A stretch of 8,277 bases of DNA. Origin: JBOIBN01 sp050739575 (GTDB lineage Bacteria > Pseudomonadota > Gammaproteobacteria > JAKDMP01). The stretch's first letter is position 1. Every line of letters begins with the position of its first letter. The DNA lies in assembly GCA_050739575.1 (NCBI GenBank), contig JBOIBN010000087.1, positions 1 to 8,277 of the forward strand, given 5' to 3'. This document shows, in pieces, positions 1-6,440 of the stretch. The notes beneath the pieces are model-generated. The model ran no database searches and was not told the DNA's origin. It was given only the letters and a program-made list of their open reading frames with translations. A program made the translations under genes and the position numbers.

Positions 1-71
1 CTCAGACGAACGGCAGTCGCCTTGAACTGCTGGCTGTATCGCGTAATGGTTCGAGGGCCTGGTTGGGGCAT
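1..71 (-). CDS. IS3-family transposase OrfA, N-terminal fragment cut by window edge
   Basis: The ATG at 69-71 opens a frame reading MPQPGPRTITRYSQQFKATA and then VRL before the window ends. The pattern 'RYS-x-x-F-K-x-x-A-V-R-L' is typical of the first helix of the helix-turn-helix domain of IS3/IS911-type OrfA, which binds the element's ends and is fused to OrfB by programmed frameshifting. The start is supported by AGGAG six bases upstream on the minus strand. Only 23 codons are visible, so integrity of the transposase cannot be judged. Confidence 0.75.
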   Translation of the reverse strand, partial: MPQPGPRTITRYSQQFKATAVRL

Positions 72-117
72 GGTGTACTCCTGACAAAAGTTAGTTCAGG
101 GTGTCCACTAAACCGTA
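1..117 (-). mobile_element. 5' end of an IS3-family insertion sequence (partial)
   Basis: Read on the minus strand, this stretch has an IS-like terminal sequence containing TTTAGTGGACACC (about 101-113), then a leader with an AGGAG ribosome site, then the start of a transposase OrfA. The outer boundary is uncertain and lies somewhere between about 113 and 130, because the neighbouring DUF3892 reading frame loses its family resemblance near 125-131. The rest of the element is outside the window. The terminal sequence does not resemble the IS end at the right edge of the window, so the two are probably different IS3-family members. The family call rests on the OrfA N-terminus and is not tied to a named element. 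Confidence 0.7.
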
Positions 118-121
118 GGAA

Positions 122-316
122 CTATCCCCACACGGAACTTCCGTTGACGCTAACCCAAAACTGCCACTTGCCGGACTCGATTCCGGTGATGGCATCTGGT
201 TGCGTCAGCTTCCAGCGAGTGCCATCCGTATTTATTCCGCCGACGTGTGTGATGCGTTCATGTGGATTGTAGCGATCACTCTTATTGATGCATTTGATCT
301 GATGATTGACTGCCAT
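122..316 (-). pseudogene. DUF3892 small protein, probably 3'-truncated by the IS3 element
   Basis: The 64-residue product begins MAVNHQIKCINKSDR and contains HVGGINTDGTRWKLT followed by AITGIESGKWQFWVSVNG, which I recognise as the DUF3892 family (small bacterial proteins of unknown function, usually somewhat longer). The family normally continues past the strand after 'VNG-x-S-V' with a basic C-terminal segment. Here the frame reads VWG and stops at 122-124, only a few bases from the IS terminal sequence, so the missing C-terminus is best explained by the insertion. The start is well supported by AGGGAG (325-330) eight bases upstream of the ATG. The upstream gap 317-411 is AT-rich, holds repeated TCTAA/TTAGA half-sites, and shows no convincing promoter. 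The truncated product may still be made, so 'pseudogene' is an inference. Confidence 0.6.
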
Positions 317-411
317 TTCAACTACTCCCTTTAAGTCTAAAACTAGCTAGGCTTAGATGTGATGTCTAAATAGGGCGTATTGACATATAACCTAAGTATA
401 GTCGCTTCGCG

Positions 412-603
412 TCATTTTGGTGTGGTTGTGTTCCGTTTGCCGAGGGTGAGCCAGGCGATCAGGCCGCTCAGTGCGGCGAGGATGCCGCAAATAATGACAA
501 GTATGCGGAACGTATTTAAATAGGCCACGGCGACGGCGGTTCGATGGGATTTGACTGTGCTCAGCGGGTGAGCGGCGGCGCTTTTCTGGTTACCAAAGCT
601 CAC
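412..603 (-). pseudogene. C-terminal remnant of a DHA2-type MFS exporter (last membrane helix)
   Basis: This 63-codon frame ends with AYLNTFRILVIICGILAALS and continues GLIAWLTLGKR, which is 28 of 31 identical to the end of the full exporter encoded at 4002-5564 (AYVNTFRVLVIICAILAALS, then GLIAWLTLGKR). Homology begins around HPLSTVK (KPLAAAVK in the exporter) and ends at the codons for GKR. The first residues (MSFGNQKSAAA) do not match the exporter. The ATG at 601-603 lies inside the end of the GMC gene, a 14-base overlap, so translation could be coupled to it. One hydrophobic helix is predicted. DNA differences from the intact copy fall mainly at third codon positions, which suggests the source was a diverged functional homologue rather than a fresh copy. 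It is most simply a recombination relic; a functional single-helix small protein is possible. Confidence 0.7.
434..540 (-). repeat. Direct repeat, copy 1 (MFS 3'-end homology)
   Basis: Bases 434-540 align without gaps to 4009-4115 at a constant offset of 3575. By hand I count 15 differences in 107 positions, about 86% identity, with only one difference in the first 47 bases. Both copies are in the same orientation and bracket the whole three-gene dehydrogenase operon. The match stops sharply at 434/4009, next to the GKR codons, and becomes weaker past 540/4115, where a three-codon length difference appears. Confidence 0.85.
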
Positions 604-2239
604 CTCGGGCTGCCATTCCGCTGATCCGATCCGCGGTGCGGCAGGCGATGGCCTGGATGGTCAGTGACGGGTTGACGCCGCCGACGACCGGGAATACGGA
701 GCCGTCGCAGACCCACAAATTGGGAATGTCCCACGAGCGGCAGTCGGAATCGACGACGCTGCTGCGCGGATCGTCGCCCATGCGCGCGGTGCCGGCGAGG
801 TGGCAGGTGTCGTCTTTCTCGGCCCAGATGTCGCGGGCGCCGACCGCGGCGAGGCTTTGCGACATGAAATCGACCGCGTGCTTCACCAGCGCCTTGTCGT
901 TGTCGCATAGCGAATACGTGACGCGCGCGATAGGCAATCCGTATTGATCCTTTTCGTCCGCGAGTGTGACGCGGTTGCGTTCCTGCGGCAATGTTTCACC
1001 GACGATCTTGAATCCCGCCTGGTGATTGTATTTTTCCATTTCGCGCAGCAGGGCATCGCCCCACAGGCCGCGATTGCCGGCCTGCGTCGCGGCCCATGTC
1101 TTCGGCAGCGGACCTTGCGCCATGTAGGCGTAACCGCCGAAGAAATCCTTGCCTTCATCGGTGTAGTTCCAATGTTCGGTAATGGTCAGGGACGGCGGCC
1201 CCTTGTACCAGCGGATCTCGTCTTCCATCACGCCGAAGACGCCCTGGTTGGTTTGCGTCATAAGGTTTTTGCCAACCAGTCCCGTGCTGTTCGCGAGTCC
1301 ATCGGGGTAGCGTGAGTTCGCCGAGTTCAACAGCAGCCGCGGCGTCTCGATCGCATAGCCCGCGACCACCACGTTGCGCGCGCGCTGGAAGCGCCATTCG
1401 CCTTCGCGGAAATAATGCACGCCGGTCGCGCGTCCGGCATCGTTGGTTTCGATGCGACCGACCATTGCGAGATCGCGGATCTCGGCGCCGGCCTTTACGG
1501 CACGCGGAATCCAGGTGATCAGCGCGCTCTGCTTGGCGTTGGTCGAGCAGCCCGTCACGCAGAAGCCGCGATACACGCACGGAGGCGAGAGGCCGCGCGG
1601 AGCGGATACGGTGGCGAGCGGCGTTTCCGTCCAGCGGATGCCCATAGCCTCGCAGCCTTTCGCGAGTACCCAGCCGGCGGCATTGATTTCGTGCGCACGA
1701 TACGGATAGCGCGGCCGCGGCGGTCCCCACGGGTAACTCACCGGCCCGGAGATTTTCAACGCCTGTTCGACTTCGGTGTAGTAGTCCCACATCTCGCGCC
1801 AGTCGAGCGGCCAGTCCACGCCGTAGCCGAGCAGCGTGCGCGACTTGAACCGCTCGGGGCGCATACGCAGCGAGACCATCGCGAAGTGTACGGTCGAGCC
1901 GCCGACGGCTTTGCCGCAGTTGTTGCTGCCGAGCGTCAGCGGATTGTCGCCGTCGCACAGACGCTCGTCGGTCCAGTAGAGTTTGCTTTGGTGTGTTTCG
2001 TCGGATGCGAATTCCTCGAGCGGACGCCACCACGCGCCGGCATCGAAACCGACGACGGAGAAGCCGGCCTCGGCCAGCTTGGCCGCCAGCGTGGCGCCGC
2101 CGGCGCCGGTGCCGACGATGACGAAATCGACGTCCTCGTTCTCGGCAAATTGCCGCATCGGCATCCAGCCGCCGACCCGCATCGGATCGGGTGCGCGACG
2201 GTCCTTGCCGCGCGGCGTGCGCTGGGCGTCATCCGACAC
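590..2239 (-). CDS. GMC-family FAD-dependent dehydrogenase with predicted Fe-S cysteine cluster
   Basis: A 549-residue flavoprotein of the glucose-methanol-choline family, expected to oxidise an alcohol, sugar or sugar acid and pass electrons to a membrane partner. The FAD Rossmann motif VGTGAGGATLA lies near residues 42-52 and a GGSTVHFAM flavin segment near 113-121. The C-terminal substrate domain carries CHLAGTARMG (His480) and VNPSLTIQAIA (Asn523), the expected GMC catalytic pair. Cys221, Cys227 and Cys231 in PPCVYRGFCVTGC have the Cys-x5-Cys-x3-Cys spacing that, as I recall, ligates a 3Fe-4S cluster in Burkholderia cepacia FAD glucose dehydrogenase. I choose the GTG at 2237-2239, which overlaps the upstream stop by 11 bases. 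The frame stays open to an ATG at 2356, but that extension lies inside the neighbour and is rich in Arg and Lys. No signal peptide is visible. Substrate is unknown. Confidence 0.9.
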   Translation of the reverse strand: MSDDAQRTPRGKDRRAPDPMRVGGWMPMRQFAENEDVDFVIVGTGAGGATLAAKLAEAGFSVVGFDAGAWWRPLEEFASDETHQSKLYWTDERLCDGDNPLTLGSNNCGKAVGGSTVHFAMVSLRMRPERFKSRTLLGYGVDWPLDWREMWDYYTEVEQALKISGPVSYPWGPPRPRYPYRAHEINAAGWVLAKGCEAMGIRWTETPLATVSAPRGLSPPCVYRGFCVTGCSTNAKQSALITWIPRAVKAGAEIRDLAMVGRIETNDAGRATGVHYFREGEWRFQRARNVVVAGYAIETPRLLLNSANSRYPDGLANSTGLVGKNLMTQTNQGVFGVMEDEIRWYKGPPSLTITEHWNYTDEGKDFFGGYAYMAQGPLPKTWAATQAGNRGLWGDALLREMEKYNHQAGFKIVGETLPQERNRVTLADEKDQYGLPIARVTYSLCDNDKALVKHAVDFMSQSLAAVGARDIWAEKDDTCHLAGTARMGDDPRSSVVDSDCRSWDIPNLWVCDGSVFPVVGGVNPSLTIQAIACRTADRISGMAARGELW

Positions 2240-2870
2240 GTTCGTTGGCCTTGCGTGCTTTGGCTTCTTCGCCCGGTTTGGCTTCCACCGCTTCCCATGG
2301 ATCGCGGCGGTTGTAGTACATCCGCACATAGCCGCGCGGACTGGCCGGACCGCCAAAGCCGATTTCGTTCCAGGATGTCGGGTGCGAATAGTAGGCCGCG
2401 AGAATGTCGTGCGCGACGCGCTCGGAGAAGAACGTGTCCGCCGGCATGCCGCCCCATTCGGCGCCGTCGAGCTTGCCGGTTTGCATCGCCTTCAGCAGTG
2501 CGTCCTGTTCCGAATCGGCAAGCGCGTGGAAGCGATGATTGTGCTTCGCAACTGCCGCCGCATTCAGCGCGGCGAGTCCGCGTTGCCAGGCCTCCTGCAT
2601 TTTCGGCATGCTGGCTTGACGATAACCGTCGAGTTCGTTGTCCGCCATCTTGCCATCGACGAGCGCCGCAAGCGGAACCGGTGCGCGGTCCCTCGGCTGC
2701 GGCACGATGCGATTGCAGATTGCGATCAGCGTCTGCCATTCCTGCTCATTGAAAAAACGCGGCTTGTTCGGGGTTGCGAGGCGCGCGTCGATCACGCGGC
2801 GCGTCGGTTCGTTCCACGAGGGCGTGTCGCGCTTGTCCAGTACGTCGTAACCGGGATAGCGATCAGGCAT
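2229..2870 (-). CDS. Gluconate 2-dehydrogenase subunit 3-like small subunit
   Basis: A 213-residue protein matching the gluconate 2-dehydrogenase subunit 3 family, the small partner that assembles with a GMC flavoprotein. The diagnostic block is AYYSHPTSWNEIGFGG followed by PASPRGYVRM near residues 159-184. An N-terminal helical region with FFNEQEWQTLIAICNRIVP precedes it. Family members often carry a twin-arginine signal that exports the folded complex. Here the N-terminus (MPDRYPGYDVLDKRDTPSWN) has neither a twin-arginine motif followed by a hydrophobic stretch nor any other signal peptide. The C-terminal tail is charged (EAKPGEEAKARKANERVG). Its ATG overlaps the end of the membrane-protein gene by eight bases, and its stop lies within the GMC gene, so all three should be translated together in fixed ratio. 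Confidence 0.88.
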   Translation of the reverse strand: MPDRYPGYDVLDKRDTPSWNEPTRRVIDARLATPNKPRFFNEQEWQTLIAICNRIVPQPRDRAPVPLAALVDGKMADNELDGYRQASMPKMQEAWQRGLAALNAAAVAKHNHRFHALADSEQDALLKAMQTGKLDGAEWGGMPADTFFSERVAHDILAAYYSHPTSWNEIGFGGPASPRGYVRMYYNRRDPWEAVEAKPGEEAKARKANERVG

Positions 2871-3834
2871 CGTCGTGCTCCGTCAGCAGGCCGAGTGCTG
2901 CGAGTCCGGCGAGTGCGAGACCGGTGAAGCCCGGCGGTGCTGGAATCGGCGGTCCGTTCAACACGTTCTGGCGCCAGTTGCGCCAGCCGCCCATGTTGCG
3001 ATGCACGCCGTAGATGTGAAATCCGGTGCCGGCAAAGCCGATGAATGCGGTCAGGCGCAACCACCAGCGGGTGAGGCGGCGCGGCGGCTTCGGATGGCTC
3101 CCCGCGGTTTCGGCGAGCAGCACCGCCGCCACCGGCGGCACCGTTACCGGCAAATACATGAACGGATCGTGGAAGGCGCCGCGGAAGTGCAGCAATCCCG
3201 CTTCACCGGAAGTCGCGAGCATGCCGAGGCTGGAGAGCGCCGCAAGCGCGCGGCCGGCACGCATACCGAAGACGCGGGGCTTGACGGACTCGCTGTCGCG
3301 CAAGCGCTCCGAGTAATAGCCGAGCAGTCCCGAGAGGGCGACGGCGGCGGGCGCACCGAGCGGCGAACCGTAGAAGAGATTCTGCCAGGAAAAGCCGCCC
3401 GGCCGTTTGCCGACGTTGTACACATGAAAGCCCGTGCCGACGAGCCCCGTCAGCGCTGCCGCCAGATAGATCGGGTTGCGTACCTTATGCGCAATCGGGC
3501 GTTTGTCGCCGGTGCCGTGCACGCTAACCGCGAGCGTCAGCGCCGAGACGATCAGCGGCGTGACCATCGCCTTGTTCTGGAACGAGCCGCGATAATGCTC
3601 GATCGCACTGTCCAGCAAGGTGGAGGTTGCGATTAAGCCCGCTGCGCGGTTCAGGCGGTGCGCCGCCTTGACTACCGTTTGCTGATCGGAGTGTTTGGCA
3701 AGGCCGCCCGCGGATGTCTTCGATTGTGTGCTGCTGTTTTTGCGGGGGTTCAGCAGAGCCGCCGCGCCGACCGAGAGCGCAAGTGCGCCGAGTCCACCGA
3801 GTGCATCGTTTCTTGTTTGTCGAGTCGTGCGCAT
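2863..3834 (-). CDS. Internally duplicated polytopic membrane protein with four repeated histidines
   Basis: A 323-residue membrane protein with about eight or nine hydrophobic segments (roughly 11-29, 67-83, 89-105, 122-141, 160-176, 196-217, 227-244, 259-277, 300-319). Two halves are homologous: AIEHYRGSF (His80) pairs with LLHFRGAF (His216), and GLVGTGFHVYNV (His137) pairs with GFAGTGFHIYGV (His273). Both His pairs are exactly 136 residues apart. W-x-QN-x5-G-x-P motifs also recur. Each repeat holds an even number of helices, so the halves should share orientation, and all four histidines would sit near the same membrane face. I do not recognise a characterised family. As first gene of the operon with a dehydrogenase and its small subunit, it is plausibly the membrane anchor and electron acceptor, with paired histidines binding b-type haem or another metal. 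That function is inference. The ATG at 3834 has only a weak upstream purine stretch. Confidence 0.85.
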   Translation of the reverse strand: MRTTRQTRNDALGGLGALALSVGAAALLNPRKNSSTQSKTSAGGLAKHSDQQTVVKAAHRLNRAAGLIATSTLLDSAIEHYRGSFQNKAMVTPLIVSALTLAVSVHGTGDKRPIAHKVRNPIYLAAALTGLVGTGFHVYNVGKRPGGFSWQNLFYGSPLGAPAAVALSGLLGYYSERLRDSESVKPRVFGMRAGRALAALSSLGMLATSGEAGLLHFRGAFHDPFMYLPVTVPPVAAVLLAETAGSHPKPPRRLTRWWLRLTAFIGFAGTGFHIYGVHRNMGGWRNWRQNVLNGPPIPAPPGFTGLALAGLAALGLLTEHDDA

Positions 3835-4001
3835 GGATCAGATAAATTCCGTGCCTGTAGCTGGTTGCCGATGCTGTTTATTCATGTTACCGCATACCTG
3901 GCGCAACTCGCTCGCGCTTTCCCAGCCGCATGATTATTCGTGCTGAACGCCTCGCATTAGCGCTGTCGTTTTCTGATTTATGTGATCCAACGCACAATAA
4001 G

Positions 4002-5564
4002 TCAGGTACGTTTGCCGAGGGTGAGCCACGCGATCAGGCCGCTCAGTGCGGCGAGGATGGCACAAATAATTACGAGTACGCGAAAGGTGTTTACGTAGGC
4101 ATTGGCGACAGCGGTTTTGACGGCGGCAGCCAGCGGCTTGGATATGTCGGGCGGCGGCGCGAGGTCCGCGAGACGGGAGGCCTGGGCGTGCAACTGGGTT
4201 GCTATGATTGCGGGCACGTTTTGCTGGTGCAATTGCGTTCCGAGTAACGGCGTGAAGTGCGCGACTGCGACGGCGGTCAGGATTGCTACGGCGAGCACGC
4301 CGGCAAGACGCGCCGCCGTGTTGTTGACGCCGGAGGCGACGCCGGCTTGTGTGTCGCTTACCGAACTCATCACGATCGTTGTGAGCGGTGCGACGCTGAG
4401 TGTCATGCCGACGCTCATGATGACGATACCCGGCAGGAAGCCGGTGACGAACGAGGCGTGCACGCCGGGAATCGCCAAGGCGATGAAGCCGAGCGCGGTA
4501 AAGAGCGGCCCCACGGTCAGGATCAGGCGGGCGTCGAATTTTCGGATCAGGCCGCCGTCGAAGGTCGAGCCGAATCCGAGTATCAGTGTGAACGGCAGAA
4601 ACGCGGCGCCGGCCTGCAACGCGGAATAGTCGTGCACCTGGATCAGGTTGAAGGGCAGGAAATACAGCGCGCCGCCTAGCGCAAAGTAAAGCAGCAGCGT
4701 CATCAGGTTCGTGCCGCTGAACGCGCGCGAGCGGAAGAGGCCGAGCGGCAACATCGGCGCCTTGAAGCGGTATTCCCGCCAGAGGAACGCTACGCCCAGC
4801 ACGGCGGCGATGGCGAGCAGTATCAGCCGCCGCGACATCGAACCGGGATTCGCGAGCGCATAGATCAGGAGGCCGAGTGCGCCGACGAGCAGCAGCGCAC
4901 CGACATAATCGAGGCGTGTTTTGTTGCTCGCCGGGCTCGGGGGTACGCGCCACCACGCGATCAGTAGCGTGAGCGCCGCGAAAGGCGCCATCAGAAGAAA
5001 CACCGCCTGCCATCCCCAACTGTCCACCAGCCAGCCGCCGATCACCGGGCCGAGTGCCGTCGTGAGTGCCGACGCGCCGGCCCAGGTGCCGATTGCGCGG
5101 CCGCGTTCGTTTTCGTCGAAATGCTTTGCGATCAGTGCGAGGCTCGTCGGCACGAGCAGCGCGCCGCCTAAACCCTGAACTAATCGTGCGATCGTCAGGA
5201 TCGGCAACGATGGCGCGAACGCGCAGGCGAGCGCGGCGGCGCCGAAAATTGCGGCGCCCGCCATGAAGATGCGCCGCAGGCCGTAACGGTCCCCCAGCGC
5301 GCCGCCGATGAGCATGAAAGCGCCGAGCACCAGCAGATAGGCGTTGATCACCCATTGCAGGTTTGTGGACGTTGCGCCGAGGTTCGACTGGATCGCGGGG
5401 AGCGCGAGGTTGACCACCGAGCTTTCGATGAACGCGAGGCTCGATCCCAAGATCGCCGTCGCGAGTATCCAGGGTTTATCGCGCTTGGCGCACGGGAAAA
5501 CCTGGCCGACCATTTCCGCGCGGGAATCGTCGCAGGGTTGGCGGGCGCCGAACGCAATCGTCAT
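4002..5564 (-). CDS. DHA2-family (14-helix) MFS drug/metabolite exporter
   Basis: A 520-residue major facilitator protein of the EmrB/QacA type, expected to use the proton gradient to export hydrophobic compounds across the inner membrane. Motifs: SSVVNLALPAI in helix 1 (about 48-58), motif A GGALGDRYGLRR (87-98), motif B RLVQGLGGALLVPT (127-140), motif C ALGPVIGGWLV (170-180). The length and number of hydrophobic segments fit the 14-helix subgroup. The final helix (NTFRVLVIICAILAALSG onward) is the part duplicated at 412-603. No adjacent periplasmic adaptor or outer-membrane factor gene is present, so it is not an obvious tripartite pump here. The ATG at 5564 is used because the frame opens there; a second ATG 17 codons in is also possible since helix 1 starts near residue 31. 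A TTGACG-17-GATAAT promoter lies 100 bases upstream. The 167-base gap to the dehydrogenase operon shows no terminator, so read-through is possible. Confidence 0.92.
   Translation of the reverse strand: MTIAFGARQPCDDSRAEMVGQVFPCAKRDKPWILATAILGSSLAFIESSVVNLALPAIQSNLGATSTNLQWVINAYLLVLGAFMLIGGALGDRYGLRRIFMAGAAIFGAAALACAFAPSLPILTIARLVQGLGGALLVPTSLALIAKHFDENERGRAIGTWAGASALTTALGPVIGGWLVDSWGWQAVFLLMAPFAALTLLIAWWRVPPSPASNKTRLDYVGALLLVGALGLLIYALANPGSMSRRLILLAIAAVLGVAFLWREYRFKAPMLPLGLFRSRAFSGTNLMTLLLYFALGGALYFLPFNLIQVHDYSALQAGAAFLPFTLILGFGSTFDGGLIRKFDARLILTVGPLFTALGFIALAIPGVHASFVTGFLPGIVIMSVGMTLSVAPLTTIVMSSVSDTQAGVASGVNNTAARLAGVLAVAILTAVAVAHFTPLLGTQLHQQNVPAIIATQLHAQASRLADLAPPPDISKPLAAAVKTAVANAYVNTFRVLVIICAILAALSGLIAWLTLGKRT
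4009..4115 (-). repeat. Direct repeat, copy 2 (inside intact MFS gene)
   Basis: Partner of 434-540 at a constant offset of 3575 bases with about 86% identity by hand count. This copy encodes the last membrane helix of the intact exporter. Identity is highest (46 of 47) at the stop-codon-proximal end. Confidence 0.85.
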
Positions 5565-5663
5565 TGCCGCGCAACTTCGTCGGTGGGCTCAGGTTCCTGA
5601 TCCGGCACGGAGGGTTTGCGGGACGGCTTCACTGGGGTGCGGCGCCGAAGCATCTGTGGGGCG

Positions 5664-5692
5664 ATTATCGAACGCCGCTAGCACGACGTCAA
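5664..5692 (-). promoter_or_regulatory. Sigma70-type promoter for the MFS exporter
   Basis: On the minus strand TTGACG (5687-5692) is followed by a 17-base spacer and GATAAT (5664-5669), each matching five of six consensus bases. Transcription would start near 5657, leaving a leader of about 93 bases before the ATG at 5564. A short inverted repeat, CAAGC-CTGA-GCTTG (5690-5703), touches the -35 element and could be a regulator site. The rest of the 5565-5761 gap holds no gene I can support. Confidence 0.6.
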
Positions 5693-5761
5693 GCCTGAGC
5701 TTGCGGGTGATGTGTTCGCTACCTTTTTACGGTATCCCGTTGCGCCGGACGCCGGATACGA

Positions 5762-6412
5762 TCAGGAAGAATAATAATTTTTCTGCAAGAGAGACAAGGC
5801 CTGGTTATACAGTTGATCTAGATGCTGTTGAATGCCTTGCAGCATTTGCTTGCGGTTGCTGTTGCGTTCTTCGTCGAGCAGTGCGCGCGCGTAAAACCGC
5901 GCCTGATTGAGTTCCTCGCTCTGGGTTTGCAGGATCGTGCGGTCGAAGTCCTTGCCCGATCTGCCCACCAGCGGCAACATCTGCATCAGATAGTAATGCG
6001 AGACGCCCGCGCGTTTTTTTACTTCGATCACCGGCAAGCCGTTATCCGTCAGGCTCAGGGACGGATATTGCTTGACCATCTTTTCGAGCTGCTTTTGCAT
6101 CGTATCGCCGTATTGATCGAGCGCATCCATGAAGTCGCCCACCGCCTTGGTATTGATCTTGACGTAAAGCAGCTTGTGTATTTTTGTGAATTCCTGGGCC
6201 TTTTCATAAAGCATTGCATAGCCGTGATTGAGTATGGCCAGTTGTTGCCCATTATCCGGGGTCGGCTCTTGTTGCGTCGTATTTTGCTGGGTGGGCTTTT
6301 GCTGCGCGGGTGGTGTGTTCATGCTGCTGCATGCGACGCATAGTATCGAGACGCACGCGAATAATGCCGCGTTGCGGGAAAGATTAAGCTTCTTTGGCCC
6401 AAGGTATTTCAT
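5762..6412 (-). CDS. Probable lipoprotein, helical, family not recognised
   Basis: A 216-residue protein with a basic N-terminus (MKYLGPKKLNLSR), a hydrophobic stretch and a lipobox-like CVAC ending at Cys28 (SILCVACSSMN), so it is probably lipidated and membrane-attached; a Cys at 20 (LFAC) is a less likely site. Residues 29-55 form a Gln/Thr/Pro-rich linker. The remainder is predicted helical, with Leu/Gln/Glu-rich stretches such as MQKQLEKMVKQYPSLSL (about 104-120) and a C-terminal region around DEERNSNRKQMLQGIQQ. I do not recognise a named family. It is separated from OsmC upstream by 73 bases with its own -10 element, and from the exporter downstream by 197 bases. CAGGAA (6421-6426) sits about eight bases before the ATG. 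The gene appears less GC-rich than its neighbours, which may hint at a separate origin, though I have not measured this. Confidence 0.8.
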   Translation of the reverse strand: MKYLGPKKLNLSRNAALFACVSILCVACSSMNTPPAQQKPTQQNTTQQEPTPDNGQQLAILNHGYAMLYEKAQEFTKIHKLLYVKINTKAVGDFMDALDQYGDTMQKQLEKMVKQYPSLSLTDNGLPVIEVKKRAGVSHYYLMQMLPLVGRSGKDFDRTILQTQSEELNQARFYARALLDEERNSNRKQMLQGIQQHLDQLYNQALSLLQKNYYSS

Positions 6413-6440
6413 ATTCTATTTTCCTGATTGTTCGGGAAAG

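Noticed and set aside
380..397. TTGACA with TATAGT on the plus strand as a promoter
   Set aside because: The spacer is about 11 bases, too short, and no plus-strand gene follows.
2240..2356. N-terminal extension of the GMC frame to an ATG at 2356
   Set aside because: It lies wholly inside the coding region of subunit 3 and has a composition typical of a shadow frame. The GTG at 2239 gives a normal operon overlap and family-like length.
1415..2927. Long plus-strand open frames opposite the GMC and subunit 3 genes (445 and 314 codons)
   Set aside because: Arg/Ala-rich translations without recognisable motifs, antisense to clearly conserved genes. GC-rich codon bias produces such frames.
3934..5355. 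Second minus-strand frame of 473 codons overlapping the exporter
   Set aside because: Extremely Arg-rich out-of-frame translation of the MFS gene; the 4002-5564 frame carries all MFS motifs.
5732..5759. Hairpin GTATCC...GGATAC just after the lipoprotein gene as a terminator
   Set aside because: In the transcript it is followed by an A-run rather than a U-run, and the stem is only six pairs around a 16-base loop.
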